From NCBI RefSeq assembly GCF_000336815.1, contig NZ_AOLG01000028.1:7188-71187 (forward strand): a stretch of DNA of 64,000 nt, in the 5' to 3' direction. This document shows positions 18,575 through 27,269 of the stretch, in pieces (within the stretch, counting starts at the first letter, position 1; every line of letters starts with the position of its first letter). Both the position numbers and the translations under genes were made by a program. The notes beneath the pieces were generated by a model. The model made no database searches. It was given only the letters and a program-made list of their open reading frames with translations, and was not told where the DNA came from. The DNA is from Haloferax prahovense DSM 18310. Lineage in GTDB: Archaea > Halobacteriota > Halobacteria > Halobacteriales > Haloferacaceae.

Positions 18575-19582
18575 ATGGGCAAACTCTCACCTGCGGACCT
18601 CGACCGTTACGTCTTCTCGCGGACGGGGGCCCCCAACGACGACCTGCTCGTCGGGGCCGGCTACGGCGAGGACGCCGCCGCCGTCGCCACCAGCGAGGGG
18701 ACGATGGTCGTCAGCACCGACCCCATCTCGCTCGCCGCCGAGCGCATCGGCACCCTCGGCGTCGCTATCGCCAGCAACGACGTGGCCGCCTGCGGGGGCG
18801 TGCCCGAGTGGCTCGTGAGCACCGTCCTCCTCCCCGAACCCGACGTGGACCTGCTCGACGACATCACCGCCCAACTCGACGCGGAGGCCAACAGACTCGG
18901 CATCAGTATCGTCGGCGGCCACACCGAGACGGTCGCCGGTCTCTCCCGGCCGCTCCTGTCGCTCACCTGTATGGGTCCGACCGACCGGTACGTCCCGACC
19001 GGCGGCGCGGAACCCGGCGACGCGGTGATTCTCACCAAGGGTGCCGGCGTCGAGGGCACCGCCGTCCTCGCCACCGACTTCCGCGCCGACCTCGATGCCG
19101 CCGGCGTCGACGCCGAGACGGTCGAGCGCGCCGCGGGCTTCTTCGACGACATCAGCGTCCTCCCCGAATCCGCCGTGCTCGCGTCCGACGCGACCGCGAT
19201 GCACGACCCGACCGAGGGCGGCGTCCTCAACGGACTGGTCGAACTCGCCTGCGCTTCCGGCGTCCGAATCGAGGTCGACGGCGACGACGTGCCCGTCCGC
19301 CCCGAGACGCGGGCGCTCTGCGACGCGATGGGCGTCGACCCGATGCGGATTCTCGGCTCCGGCGCGCTCCTCGCGGCGGTCCCCGGCGACGAGGCCGACG
19401 AGGTGCTCGCCGCGCTCGACGACGAGCGAATCGAGGCGACGGTCGTCGGAACCGTCGAGGCGGCGGACGACGGCACGAGCGCGGCCGCGGACACTGACGT
19501 TGATTCGGACGTGGGCGTCGTCTACGGCGGGACCGACTACGCCGACGGCGTCGAAGACGACATGTACGACCTCTGGGACTGA
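18575..19582 (+). CDS. AIR synthase-related protein (HypE/PurM-like ATP-binding fold)
   Basis: A 335-residue protein of the PurM/HypE/ThiL superfamily. Features include GAGYGEDAAAVA near the N-terminus, the ATP-site segment STDPISL, the metal-binding SNDVAACGG and GGHTE, and a C-terminal MHDPTEGGVLNGL typical of HypE and AIR-synthase-related proteins. There are no hydrogenase genes nearby, so a HypE role is unlikely; haloarchaea carry several such proteins of unknown substrate. ATG 18575 gives the domain boundary expected for the family, while the longer upstream frame is the shadow of the aminotransferase gene. Confidence 0.82.
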   Translation: MGKLSPADLDRYVFSRTGAPNDDLLVGAGYGEDAAAVATSEGTMVVSTDPISLAAERIGTLGVAIASNDVAACGGVPEWLVSTVLLPEPDVDLLDDITAQLDAEANRLGISIVGGHTETVAGLSRPLLSLTCMGPTDRYVPTGGAEPGDAVILTKGAGVEGTAVLATDFRADLDAAGVDAETVERAAGFFDDISVLPESAVLASDATAMHDPTEGGVLNGLVELACASGVRIEVDGDDVPVRPETRALCDAMGVDPMRILGSGALLAAVPGDEADEVLAALDDERIEATVVGTVEAADDGTSAAADTDVDSDVGVVYGGTDYADGVEDDMYDLWD

Positions 19583-19663
19583 ACAGAACGCGAGTCGCCG
19601 ACCGACGCCGCCCCCGGCGACCGACCCAACACAACTTTGACTACTGAAATTCCACTTGTTGAT

Positions 19664-19744
19664 ATGACTGCTGAACGTCCGTCTCGACTCGCGAGCGACC
19701 CGCCGGGAGCGCCGTCCGCGACCCGGGCCGCGGTGACCAGATGA
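19664..19744 (+). CDS. Short upstream reading frame overlapping the cbiA start
   Basis: A 26-codon frame (MTAERPSRLASDPPGAPSAT, then RAAVTR) starts at ATG 19664 and its TGA overlaps the cbiA ATG as ATGA. It begins after a short less GC-rich stretch. It could be a leader peptide that couples translation to cbiA, or a chance frame. It matches no family I know. Confidence 0.3.
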   Translation: MTAERPSRLASDPPGAPSATRAAVTR

Positions 19745-21069
19745 GAGGCGTCGTCGTCGCCGGCACGGCCTCCGGCGTCGGGAAGACGGTCACGACGCTC
19801 GCGGTGTGCCGTGCGCTCGAACGCGAGGGCTACGCGGTCCAGCCGGCCAAGGCCGGCCCCGACTTCATCGACCCCTCACACCACGCCGCCGTCGTCGGCA
19901 AACCGTCGCTGACGCTCGACCCGTGGCTCGAAGGCGAAGACGGCATGCGCCGGACCTACGCCCGCGGCGAGGGCGACATCTGCGTCGTCGAAGGCATGAT
20001 GGGCCTCTACGACGGCGACACCTCGACGGCTCGGGTCGCCGCCCTCCTCGACCTCCCCGTGGTCCTCGTCGCGGACGCGAGAGCCGGGATGCAGAGCGTC
20101 GCGGCGACGGCCTACGGCTTCCGGACCTACGCGGACCGCATGGGCATCGAGGCCGACGTGGCCGGCGTCATCGCCTCCCGCGCCCACGGCGGCCGACACG
20201 CCGAAGGCATCCGCGACGCCCTCCCCGAGGAACTGCCGTATCTCGGTCGAATCCCGCCGAGCGACGACCTCGAAATCCCCGAGCGCCACCTCGGACTCCA
20301 CCTCGGCGACGAGGCCCCGCTGTCCGACGAGGCGCTCGACGCCGCGGCCGACGGGATTCGCGCCGACGCGCTCGCCGAGGTGGCGCGAAAACCCGAGTGG
20401 AACACCGAGGAGTTCGAAGCGGGCATTCGAGCCGAGTCGTCCCAAGCTACGGATTCCGACGGTCCGACGGTCGCCGTCGCCCGCGACGAGGCGTTCTGTT
20501 TCGTCTACCCGTCGACCCTCGACAGACTGGAATCGCTCGGAACCGCCTCGTACTTCTCGCCGGTCGCCGGCGACGACCTCCCCGACTGCGACGGCGTCTA
20601 TCTGCCCGGCGGCTACCCCGAGCGGTTCGCCGCGGAACTCGCGTCGTCGACGACGCTCCCGGCGCTCGCCGACCGGGCCGCCGACGGCCTGCCGGTGTTC
20701 GGCGAGTGCGGCGGCCTGATGGCGCTCACCGAGTCGCTGACGACGACCGACGGCGACACCCACGAGATGGCCGGTATCCTCCCCGCCGACGTGACGATGC
20801 GGGAGCGCTATCAGGCGCTCGACCACGTGGAACTCCGCGCGACCGACGGGACGCTGACCGCCGACGCGGGCGAGACGCTCCGCGGCCACGAGTTCCACTA
20901 CTCGTCGGCCGACCCCGCGACCGACGCCCGGTTCGCCTTCGACGTGGAGCGCGGCACCGGTATCGACGGCCGCGAGGGACTCACGGAGTACCGAACCCTC
21001 GGCACCTACGCCCACGTCCACCCCGAGAGCGGGGCCTTCGACCGCTTCGTCTCGCGGCTGGCGGACTGA
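19741..21069 (+). CDS. cbiA: Cobyrinate a,c-diamide synthase
   Basis: A 442-residue enzyme that amidates the a and c side chains of cobyrinate using glutamine and ATP in cobalamin synthesis. The N-terminal ATPase part has GTASGVGKT (P-loop), KAGPDFIDPSHH and VEGMMGLYDG; the C-terminal part is a class I glutamine amidotransferase with the nucleophile in FGECGGLMAL and a HEFHYS segment. Length is normal for CobB/CbiA. It is followed after 165 bases by cobO, so a local cobalamin role is clear. Archaea use it both in the anaerobic pathway and in salvage. Confidence 0.94.
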   Translation: MRGVVVAGTASGVGKTVTTLAVCRALEREGYAVQPAKAGPDFIDPSHHAAVVGKPSLTLDPWLEGEDGMRRTYARGEGDICVVEGMMGLYDGDTSTARVAALLDLPVVLVADARAGMQSVAATAYGFRTYADRMGIEADVAGVIASRAHGGRHAEGIRDALPEELPYLGRIPPSDDLEIPERHLGLHLGDEAPLSDEALDAAADGIRADALAEVARKPEWNTEEFEAGIRAESSQATDSDGPTVAVARDEAFCFVYPSTLDRLESLGTASYFSPVAGDDLPDCDGVYLPGGYPERFAAELASSTTLPALADRAADGLPVFGECGGLMALTESLTTTDGDTHEMAGILPADVTMRERYQALDHVELRATDGTLTADAGETLRGHEFHYSSADPATDARFAFDVERGTGIDGREGLTEYRTLGTYAHVHPESGAFDRFVSRLAD

Positions 21070-21234
21070 CCGCGGCGAGAGCGCGAGGGCGTGAGAGCGC
21101 GGGAGCGAGGGCGGCGAACCCCTATATACGAAGCCGCGACAAGCACCGACCGACGACCGACCCACGCGGGGCGGGACGGACCTGACCGATCCGCACCGAT
21201 CCGACCCCGACGCGACACCGATTCACACTCAACG

Positions 21235-21954
21235 ATGACCGACGCATCCGACGGAAATCCCGAGACAGACGACGAGACCACCCCCGACTCGGTTCGAGCG
21301 AACACCCCTGGCCGCGGCGTCCGCCCCGAAGCGGCCGCCATCGAACCCGCCGCGCCCGACGACTTCGGCCTCGTGCAGGTGTGGTGGGGCGACGGCAAGG
21401 GCAAGACCACGGCCGCGATGGGCATGGGCTTCCGCGCCGCCGGCCACGGCTACCGCGTCCACATGCTCCAGTTCCTGAAGGGCGGCGCGGACTCCGTCGA
21501 GGCCGTCCGCGGGGAGTACAACGCTATCGCGGCGATGCCCGGCTTCTCCTTCGAGAACCTCGGCCACTACGGCTGGGCCGGCATGGCCGACGGGAGCGAC
21601 GACGCCGACCACGAGGCGCAGGTCGCCGCCGGTCTCGACCGGGCGCGCGAACTCGTCGACGCCGCGGCCGACGCCGACCTCACCGAACCGCTCGCCCTCG
21701 ACGGCCCGCCGGAGGACGGCGTCCATCTCCTCATCATCGACGAACTCCTCTACGCCGTCGCGATGGGACTGCTCGACGAGGAAGACGTGCTCGACCTCGT
21801 GGAGCGAAAGCCCGAGCATCTCGAACTCGTGTTGACCGGGAGCCACGAGGAACCGACCTACGTCTCCGACGCCGCGGACCTCGTGACCAACGTTCGAAAG
21901 GAGAAACACCCCATCGACGCCGGCCAGCGCGCGAGAAAAGGAACTGAATACTGA
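21235..21954 (+). CDS. cobO: Cob(I)alamin adenosyltransferase, CobA/CobO/BtuR type
   Basis: A 239-residue enzyme that moves the adenosyl group of ATP to the cobalt of reduced corrinoids. A disordered 45-residue acidic leader precedes VQVWWGDGKGKTTAAMG, the family P-loop, then HMLQFLKGG and the C-terminal LVLTGSHEEPTY segment. ATG 21235 is chosen because the frame before it is non-coding in character. It lies just after cbiA and probably forms one unit with it. Confidence 0.93.
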   Translation: MTDASDGNPETDDETTPDSVRANTPGRGVRPEAAAIEPAAPDDFGLVQVWWGDGKGKTTAAMGMGFRAAGHGYRVHMLQFLKGGADSVEAVRGEYNAIAAMPGFSFENLGHYGWAGMADGSDDADHEAQVAAGLDRARELVDAAADADLTEPLALDGPPEDGVHLLIIDELLYAVAMGLLDEEDVLDLVERKPEHLELVLTGSHEEPTYVSDAADLVTNVRKEKHPIDAGQRARKGTEY

Positions 21955-21987
21955 GCGCGTCGGCCAGTCCGACGGAGCGCCGACGGC

Positions 21988-23076
21988 TCAGAGCCGTCGG
22001 GCGATGTCCAGCGCCTCGTCGGTCGGCACCGGCTCGTCGAGCGACCGGAGCGTCTCGACGAGCGCCGCGACCCGCGTTTCGTCGGGGTCGTCGCCGACCC
22101 GCTCCAAGAGCCGCCGGGCCGCGCCGGTCCCGCTCTGCGGGCCGAAGTAGAGCGTCCGCGACCCGCCGAACGCGGCCGGGTCGAACGGCTCGAACGTCGC
22201 CGGGTCGTCGAGCATCGCCGCGGTGTGGAGCCCGGATTCGTGGGAGAACACGTCCGACCCGAGCACCGATTTCTCCGCCGGCACCGACTCGCCGAGCGCC
22301 GTCAACACGTCGTTCGCCCGGGGGATGAGCGTCGAGGGGTCGAGCGCCGGGCGGTTCACGGCGCGGCTCGTCTCGGCCGCGACGACGAACTCCTCGACGG
22401 GGACGTTGCCGGCGCGCTCGCCGATACCACCGACCGACACGTCCACTTTCTGCACGTCGTGGGCGACCGCGGTGAGCGCGTTGGCCGTGGCGACGCCGAG
22501 GTCGTCGTGGAAGTGGACGCCGAGGCGGGTCGGGTCGGTGTCGAGGTCGTGGAGGAACGACGAAACCTCGAACGGCGTCTTCGAGCCCACGGTGTCCGCG
22601 ATAGTGAGGTACGTCGCGTCTATCGAGTCGAACAGGCCGTCGAGGAACGCGGGGTCGGTCCGGAAGCCGTCCATCGCGGTGAAGTGGACCTCCAGCCCGG
22701 TCTCGGTCGCGGAATCGACCGTCTCGCCGACGAGCGAGCGCAGTTCGTCCGCGTCCTTCCCGAGCAGTTCGGTCCGCTGTCGCTCGCTGGTCGGCGCGAA
22801 CACGTCGATAACGTCGACGCCGGCGTCGACCGCGGCCTCGACGTCTTTCGAGACGGCTCGGGCGATGCCCGTCAGTTTCGTCTCGACGTCGACGGCGTCG
22901 CAGACCGCTCCGGTCTGTGCGCCCGCAATCGGGAAGCCGACCTGCACGTAGTCGACGCCGAGGTCGGACAGCGCGCGCACGGCCGCGACCTTCTGCTCCG
23001 TCGTGTAGGACGCGCCGGGTCGCTGTTCGCCCTCGCGGCAGGTCACGTCGAGGAGGACCGGCTCCGCGGCGGCCAT
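21988..23076 (-). CDS. DRE-TIM aldolase (LeuA/homocitrate synthase-like)
   Basis: A 362-residue (beta/alpha)8 enzyme. It has the LDVTCREGEQRPG start, with REGEQ where LeuA usually has RDGEQ, the HFHDDLGVATANA metal-binding His pair, and GIGERAGNVPVEE in place of the glycine-rich GxGERxGN loop of isopropylmalate and homocitrate synthases. It lacks most of the C-terminal LeuA allosteric domain. It follows a family III CoA-transferase without a gap (TGA directly before ATG) in a sugar-type ABC operon. It could join acetyl-CoA to a 2-oxoacid, or run as a lyase on a CoA thioester; I cannot tell which. Confidence 0.8.
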   Translation of the reverse strand: MAAAEPVLLDVTCREGEQRPGASYTTEQKVAAVRALSDLGVDYVQVGFPIAGAQTGAVCDAVDVETKLTGIARAVSKDVEAAVDAGVDVIDVFAPTSERQRTELLGKDADELRSLVGETVDSATETGLEVHFTAMDGFRTDPAFLDGLFDSIDATYLTIADTVGSKTPFEVSSFLHDLDTDPTRLGVHFHDDLGVATANALTAVAHDVQKVDVSVGGIGERAGNVPVEEFVVAAETSRAVNRPALDPSTLIPRANDVLTALGESVPAEKSVLGSDVFSHESGLHTAAMLDDPATFEPFDPAAFGGSRTLYFGPQSGTGAARRLLERVGDDPDETRVAALVETLRSLDEPVPTDEALDIARRL

Positions 23077-24324
23077 TCAGACCCCTCCCGCGCGCCGGAG
23101 CGCGTCGATGTCGGCGTCGTCGTAGCCGAGCGACGAGAGAATCGCCTCGGTGTGCTCGCCGAGCTTCGGCGGGTCGGTCGATTCGGGACGGTCGAAGCCG
23201 CTGGCGACGACGGGGAACCGCGGGACGCTGACCGACCGCGACGTTCCCTCGGCGGTCTCGACCTCGGTGAAGAAGTCGGTCGCCCGCAGGTGCGGGTCCT
23301 CGGCGACCTCGTCCATCGAGTTCACCTTGGCGACGGGGACGCCGACCTCGCGCAGGCCGGCGACGAGGTCGGCCGCGTCGTGGGTCTCGCACTCGGCGCG
23401 GAGCAGGTCCATGAGTTCGTCGAGGTTCTCCCGGCGGCCCGGGAGCGTGTCGAACCGGCCGTCCTCGTGGAGGTCGAGGGCGAGCGCCTCGCAGAGCGCC
23501 GCCCACTGACGCTCACCCGAAGGACCGATGAACACCCACTCGTCGTCGGCCGTCTCGAACACGTCGTAGGGTGCCCAGTTGGGGTGCGACGCGCCCATCG
23601 GACCCGGCACGTCGTCGTAGGCCTCGGTGTACGCGAGCCAGTAGCCCATCATCGAGACGGTGGACTCGAACAGCGGTGCGGTCACCTTCGACCCCTCTCC
23701 GGTCCGGTCGCGGCGGTAGAGCGCCCCGAGGACCGCTATCGCGCCGTAGAACGACGCGGCCATGTCGGCGATGCTCGTGCCCGACCGGACCGGGGGCATC
23801 CCCTCGTGGCCGGTGACGCTCATCAGCCCCGACAGCGCCTCCGCGATGGGGTCGAGCGCGGGGTACGACTCGTAGGGGCCGGGATTGAACCCCTTGATGG
23901 AGCAGTAGACGAGGCCCGGATGCGTCTCTTTCAACTGCTCGTAGCCGATGCCGAGCCGTTCGGCGGTTCCCGGCGCGTAGTTCTCGACGACCACGTCGGT
24001 CTCGTCGAGCAGGTCGAAGAACGCGTCGAGTGCCGCGTCGGACTTGAGGTCGAGCGTGAGGCTCCGCTTGTCCCGGTTGACGTAGTTGAACGAGCTGTTT
24101 CCGACCGGCGACGACCCGCGGATGAGGTCGCCGCCCTCCGGGTGTTCGACCTTGATGACGTCCGCACCGAGGTCGGCGAGGAGCATCGAACAGAACGGCC
24201 CGGCGATGATATGGCCGAGTTCGAGCACGCGCACGCCGTCGAGCGGGAGTCCTCGCGTCGCCGACGCGGTCGCGCCCGCGGCAGTCTCGGTACTCTCGGC
24301 GCGCTCGGCGCTGTCGCCGCTCAT
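23077..24324 (-). CDS. Family III (CaiB/BaiF) CoA-transferase
   Basis: A 415-residue enzyme with the family start LPLDGVRVLELGHIIAGPFC, VIKVEHPEGGDLIR, LDLKSDAALDAFFDL and the catalytic Asp region DPIAEALSGLMSVTG followed by SGTSIADMAASFYGA. Family members move CoA between carboxylic acids such as succinate, malate, citramalate, formate/oxalate or carnitine. The start overlaps the stop of the ATPase gene (ATGA), and the stop abuts the DRE-TIM gene, so it is in the same operon as the importer. Substrate unknown; a CoA acceptor brought in by the importer is the obvious inference. Confidence 0.9.
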   Translation of the reverse strand: MSGDSAERAESTETAAGATASATRGLPLDGVRVLELGHIIAGPFCSMLLADLGADVIKVEHPEGGDLIRGSSPVGNSSFNYVNRDKRSLTLDLKSDAALDAFFDLLDETDVVVENYAPGTAERLGIGYEQLKETHPGLVYCSIKGFNPGPYESYPALDPIAEALSGLMSVTGHEGMPPVRSGTSIADMAASFYGAIAVLGALYRRDRTGEGSKVTAPLFESTVSMMGYWLAYTEAYDDVPGPMGASHPNWAPYDVFETADDEWVFIGPSGERQWAALCEALALDLHEDGRFDTLPGRRENLDELMDLLRAECETHDAADLVAGLREVGVPVAKVNSMDEVAEDPHLRATDFFTEVETAEGTSRSVSVPRFPVVASGFDRPESTDPPKLGEHTEAILSSLGYDDADIDALRRAGGV

Positions 24325-25472
24325 GGAGTGACGCCCCCCGTCCCCGCGGGCGACGACGAGCGCTCGCCGGCGCGTTCAGACCCGAAGAGTATCGTCTCGC
24401 CGTCCTCGCCGAAGACGAACGCGTCGGCGAGGTCGAACGACACGTCGAGGCGGTCGCCCGCGACCGCGTCGTCGACGGCGTCGCTGACCACGTCGAAGGG
24501 GGTGCCGTCTTCGAGGCGGCCGTGGACCACGGACTCGGTGCCGAGCGTCTCGACGACCTCCACGTCGACCGAGAGCCGACACGCCCCGGCGGAGCCGACA
24601 TCGAGGTACTGCGGCCTGATGCCGAGTCTGACGCGGCCGGCGGTCGGGGCGTCGACGCCGGCCGGGAGCGAAAGCTCGAACCCGGGACCGACGAGCACGG
24701 TCTCGCCGTCGCGGTGCTCGACCGCGCAGTCGACGACGTTGGTCGAGGGCATGCCGATGAACTGCGCGACGTACTCCGAGTTCGGGTAGTCGAACAGCTG
24801 TTTCGGCGGGTCGACCTGCGCGAGTTCGCCGTCGCGCAGGAGGACCACCTGGTCGCTCATCGTCATCGCCTCGGTCTGGTCGTGAGTGACGTAGACGACG
24901 GTCGTGTCGAGTTCCTGATGCAGTCGCTGAATCTCGACGCGGAGGTCGGATTTGAGCTTCGCATCGAGGTCGGACATTGGCTCGTCCAACAGCAACACGT
25001 CGGGGTCCTGCACGAACGCGCCGCCGAGGGCGACGCGCTGTTGTTGGCCGCCGGAGAGCTCGGCGGGCATCTTCTCCAACTGCGCTTCGATTTGGAGGAC
25101 CTCGGCGGCCTCGTCGATGCGCTCGTCGCGCTCGGCCTTCGGGACGCCGTGAATCTTCAGGCCGTAGCCGATGTTCTCGCGGACGGACATGTGCGGGTAG
25201 AGCGCGATGGACTGGAACACCATCGAGACGTTGCGCTCCTGCGGCGGGAGGTCGGTCACGTCCTCGTCGCCGAACGAGACGGTGCCCGAGGTGGGCGTCT
25301 CCAGCCCGGCCAGCATGCGCAGGGTCGTCGTCTTCCCGCAGCCCGAAGGGCCGACGAAGGTCGTAAACGAGCCTTCGGGGATGTCGAGGCTGAGGTCGTC
25401 GACGGCGACGTGCGTGTTTCCGAGGGTGCGAAACTCCTTTCTGACGGTGTCGAGGTGGATGCTGGTTGCCAT
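24321..25472 (-). CDS. CUT1-type ABC transporter ATPase (UgpC/MalK-like)
   Basis: A 383-residue ATPase. [53 protein letters not shown] and LLLDEPMSDLDAKL give a full ABC core, and the C-terminal 130 residues form the OB-fold regulatory domain of the MalK/UgpC group (VRLGIRPQYL). The signature Ala-to-Gly change in VALGGAF (usually VALGRAL) is a small oddity. The start codon overlaps the permease stop by one base. It should energise the two permeases upstream in the same operon. Confidence 0.93.
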   Translation of the reverse strand: MATSIHLDTVRKEFRTLGNTHVAVDDLSLDIPEGSFTTFVGPSGCGKTTTLRMLAGLETPTSGTVSFGDEDVTDLPPQERNVSMVFQSIALYPHMSVRENIGYGLKIHGVPKAERDERIDEAAEVLQIEAQLEKMPAELSGGQQQRVALGGAFVQDPDVLLLDEPMSDLDAKLKSDLRVEIQRLHQELDTTVVYVTHDQTEAMTMSDQVVLLRDGELAQVDPPKQLFDYPNSEYVAQFIGMPSTNVVDCAVEHRDGETVLVGPGFELSLPAGVDAPTAGRVRLGIRPQYLDVGSAGACRLSVDVEVVETLGTESVVHGRLEDGTPFDVVSDAVDDAVAGDRLDVSFDLADAFVFGEDGETILFGSERAGERSSSPAGTGGVTP

Positions 25473-26338
25473 TATTCGAGGCCTCCAACGCTGAAGCCCT
25501 GGAGGAGGTATCGTTGCAGGAACAGTGCGATGAGGAACGGCGGAATCGAGATGAGAAGCGAGACGGCCATCGTCTCGCCCCAGCCGATGCTGACGCGGTC
25601 CAAGAACAGCGACGCGCCGACGGTGATGGTGTACATCTCGTCGCGGCTCATCACGACGCGCGCCATGGTGAAGTCGTTCCACGCGACGGCGAACGCGAAG
25701 ATGGCCGCGGAGATGTAGCCGGGGCGGGCGACCGGCAGGACCACGTCTCTAACCGTGCGCCAGCGGCTCGCGCCGCGGACCCACGCGGACTCTTCGAGCG
25801 CGATGGGGACGGTCTGGAAGTACTGCCACATCAGCCAGATGCAGAACGGCGCGGAGATGGCCGTCAGCGCGAGGGTGAGCGCGAAGTGGCTGTTGAGCAG
25901 GCCGAGCGTCGAGAAGACGACGTACAGCGGGATGGCGAGGACGATGGGGCTGAACATGTACGAGAACAGCACCGCCCGCGCCGCCAGCGACTTCCCGGTG
26001 AAGTCGAAGCGCGTCAGGCCGTAGCCCGCCGCGACCGCGATAGTCGTCGAGAGGACGGTCGAACCGAGCGTGACCACGAGACTGTTGACGAAGTACCGGA
26101 CCGTGTCGGTCGACCCGAGGAGGACGAGGAAGTTCCGGAGCGACGGCTGGGTGGGCAACAGGTTCACCCGCCCGCCGGCGAACGTCGTCGCCGGCGACTG
26201 GATGGCGATGACCACCATCACGTACACCGGGATGATGGTGAACACCGAGATGAGAAGCGCCGTCAGGTAGACGGCGATTCGCTGGAGGCGTTTCTGGGTG
26301 TCGTGGGAGACGAGGCTGCGACCGGTCGATGTCGCCAT
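25472..26338 (-). CDS. ABC transporter permease (MalG/CUT1 family)
   Basis: A 288-residue permease with about six membrane segments and the coupling motif EESAWVRGASRWRTVRDVVL (EAAxxDGAsxxxxFxxixlP type). It belongs to the second permease group of CUT1 importers. It overlaps the ATPase gene by one base and follows the partner permease after one base. Confidence 0.93.
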   Translation of the reverse strand: MATSTGRSLVSHDTQKRLQRIAVYLTALLISVFTIIPVYVMVVIAIQSPATTFAGGRVNLLPTQPSLRNFLVLLGSTDTVRYFVNSLVVTLGSTVLSTTIAVAAGYGLTRFDFTGKSLAARAVLFSYMFSPIVLAIPLYVVFSTLGLLNSHFALTLALTAISAPFCIWLMWQYFQTVPIALEESAWVRGASRWRTVRDVVLPVARPGYISAAIFAFAVAWNDFTMARVVMSRDEMYTITVGASLFLDRVSIGWGETMAVSLLISIPPFLIALFLQRYLLQGFSVGGLE

Positions 26339-26339
26339 C

Positions 26340-27269
26340 TCACGCCACCTCCTTTTCGGGGGCGAACGCCCGGAAGTAGACCACCGCGACGCCGGCGAGG
26401 AGGAAGAACATGACGCCGGCGAGCGCCGTCGCCATGCCGAAGTTCACCTCGCTGAACGCGAGTTGGTAGACGCGAATCGGGAGCGTCGTCGTCTGCTGGA
26501 GCGGGCCGCCGCGGGTCGAGAGGTAGATGATGTCGAACTTGTTGAACATCCAGATACCCCTGACGAGGAGAATGATGAGGATCGCCCCGCGGAGGTGCGG
26601 GAAGGTGATGTCGCGGAACGCCTGCCACGTCGTCGCGCCCTCGACCCGCGCCCGCTCGTAGAGGTCGGGGTCGATTGCCTGCAGGCGCGCGAGCAGGATG
26701 AAGAAGGCGAAGCTGGCGAACTTCCAGACGCTCGTGACGACGACCGCCGGCATGGCGAACTCCAGGGTCGAAAAGAACGCTATCGGCTTGTCGATGAGTC
26801 CGGCGTCGACGAGGAACTGGTTCAGAATCCCGATGTTGGGGTCGAGGATGAACTTCCACATGAAGATGACGACGAGCGTCGGCAGGAGGTAGGGGAAAAT
26901 CATCAGCGTCCGCAGGGCGTCGCCGCCGCGGATGCGCTGGTTGATGACGAGCGCGAGCCCCAGCCCGATGACGAGGCTCAGCCCCGTCGTCGCCACCGCG
27001 TAGACGACGCTGTTCCAGAGGAAGCCCCAGAACGCGCCGTTTCCGAGGAGTTCCGCGTAGTTGCCGAGGCCGACGAACTCGGGGTTCCGCACCGGCGACG
27101 CGAACAGGCTCATCCCGAGCGCGTAGACGATGGGGATGACCCAGACCACGACGAAGAACGCGAGCATCGGGACGAAACACGCCGCCAACAGGAGCGTCGT
27201 GCCGTCCACGTCACGCTCTCGGAGGGCCGACCCGGCGGCCGCCAACCGCGATTTGAGGGCCGTACTCAT
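26340..27269 (-). CDS. ABC transporter permease (MalF/CUT1 family)
   Basis: A 309-residue permease with about six membrane segments and the coupling motif YERARVEGATTWQAFRDITF followed by PHLRGAI. It is the first permease of the importer, overlapping the binding-protein gene by four bases (ATGA). Together with the downstream permease it makes the membrane channel. Confidence 0.93.
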   Translation of the reverse strand: MSTALKSRLAAAGSALRERDVDGTTLLLAACFVPMLAFFVVVWVIPIVYALGMSLFASPVRNPEFVGLGNYAELLGNGAFWGFLWNSVVYAVATTGLSLVIGLGLALVINQRIRGGDALRTLMIFPYLLPTLVVIFMWKFILDPNIGILNQFLVDAGLIDKPIAFFSTLEFAMPAVVVTSVWKFASFAFFILLARLQAIDPDLYERARVEGATTWQAFRDITFPHLRGAILIILLVRGIWMFNKFDIIYLSTRGGPLQQTTTLPIRVYQLAFSEVNFGMATALAGVMFFLLAGVAVVYFRAFAPEKEVA

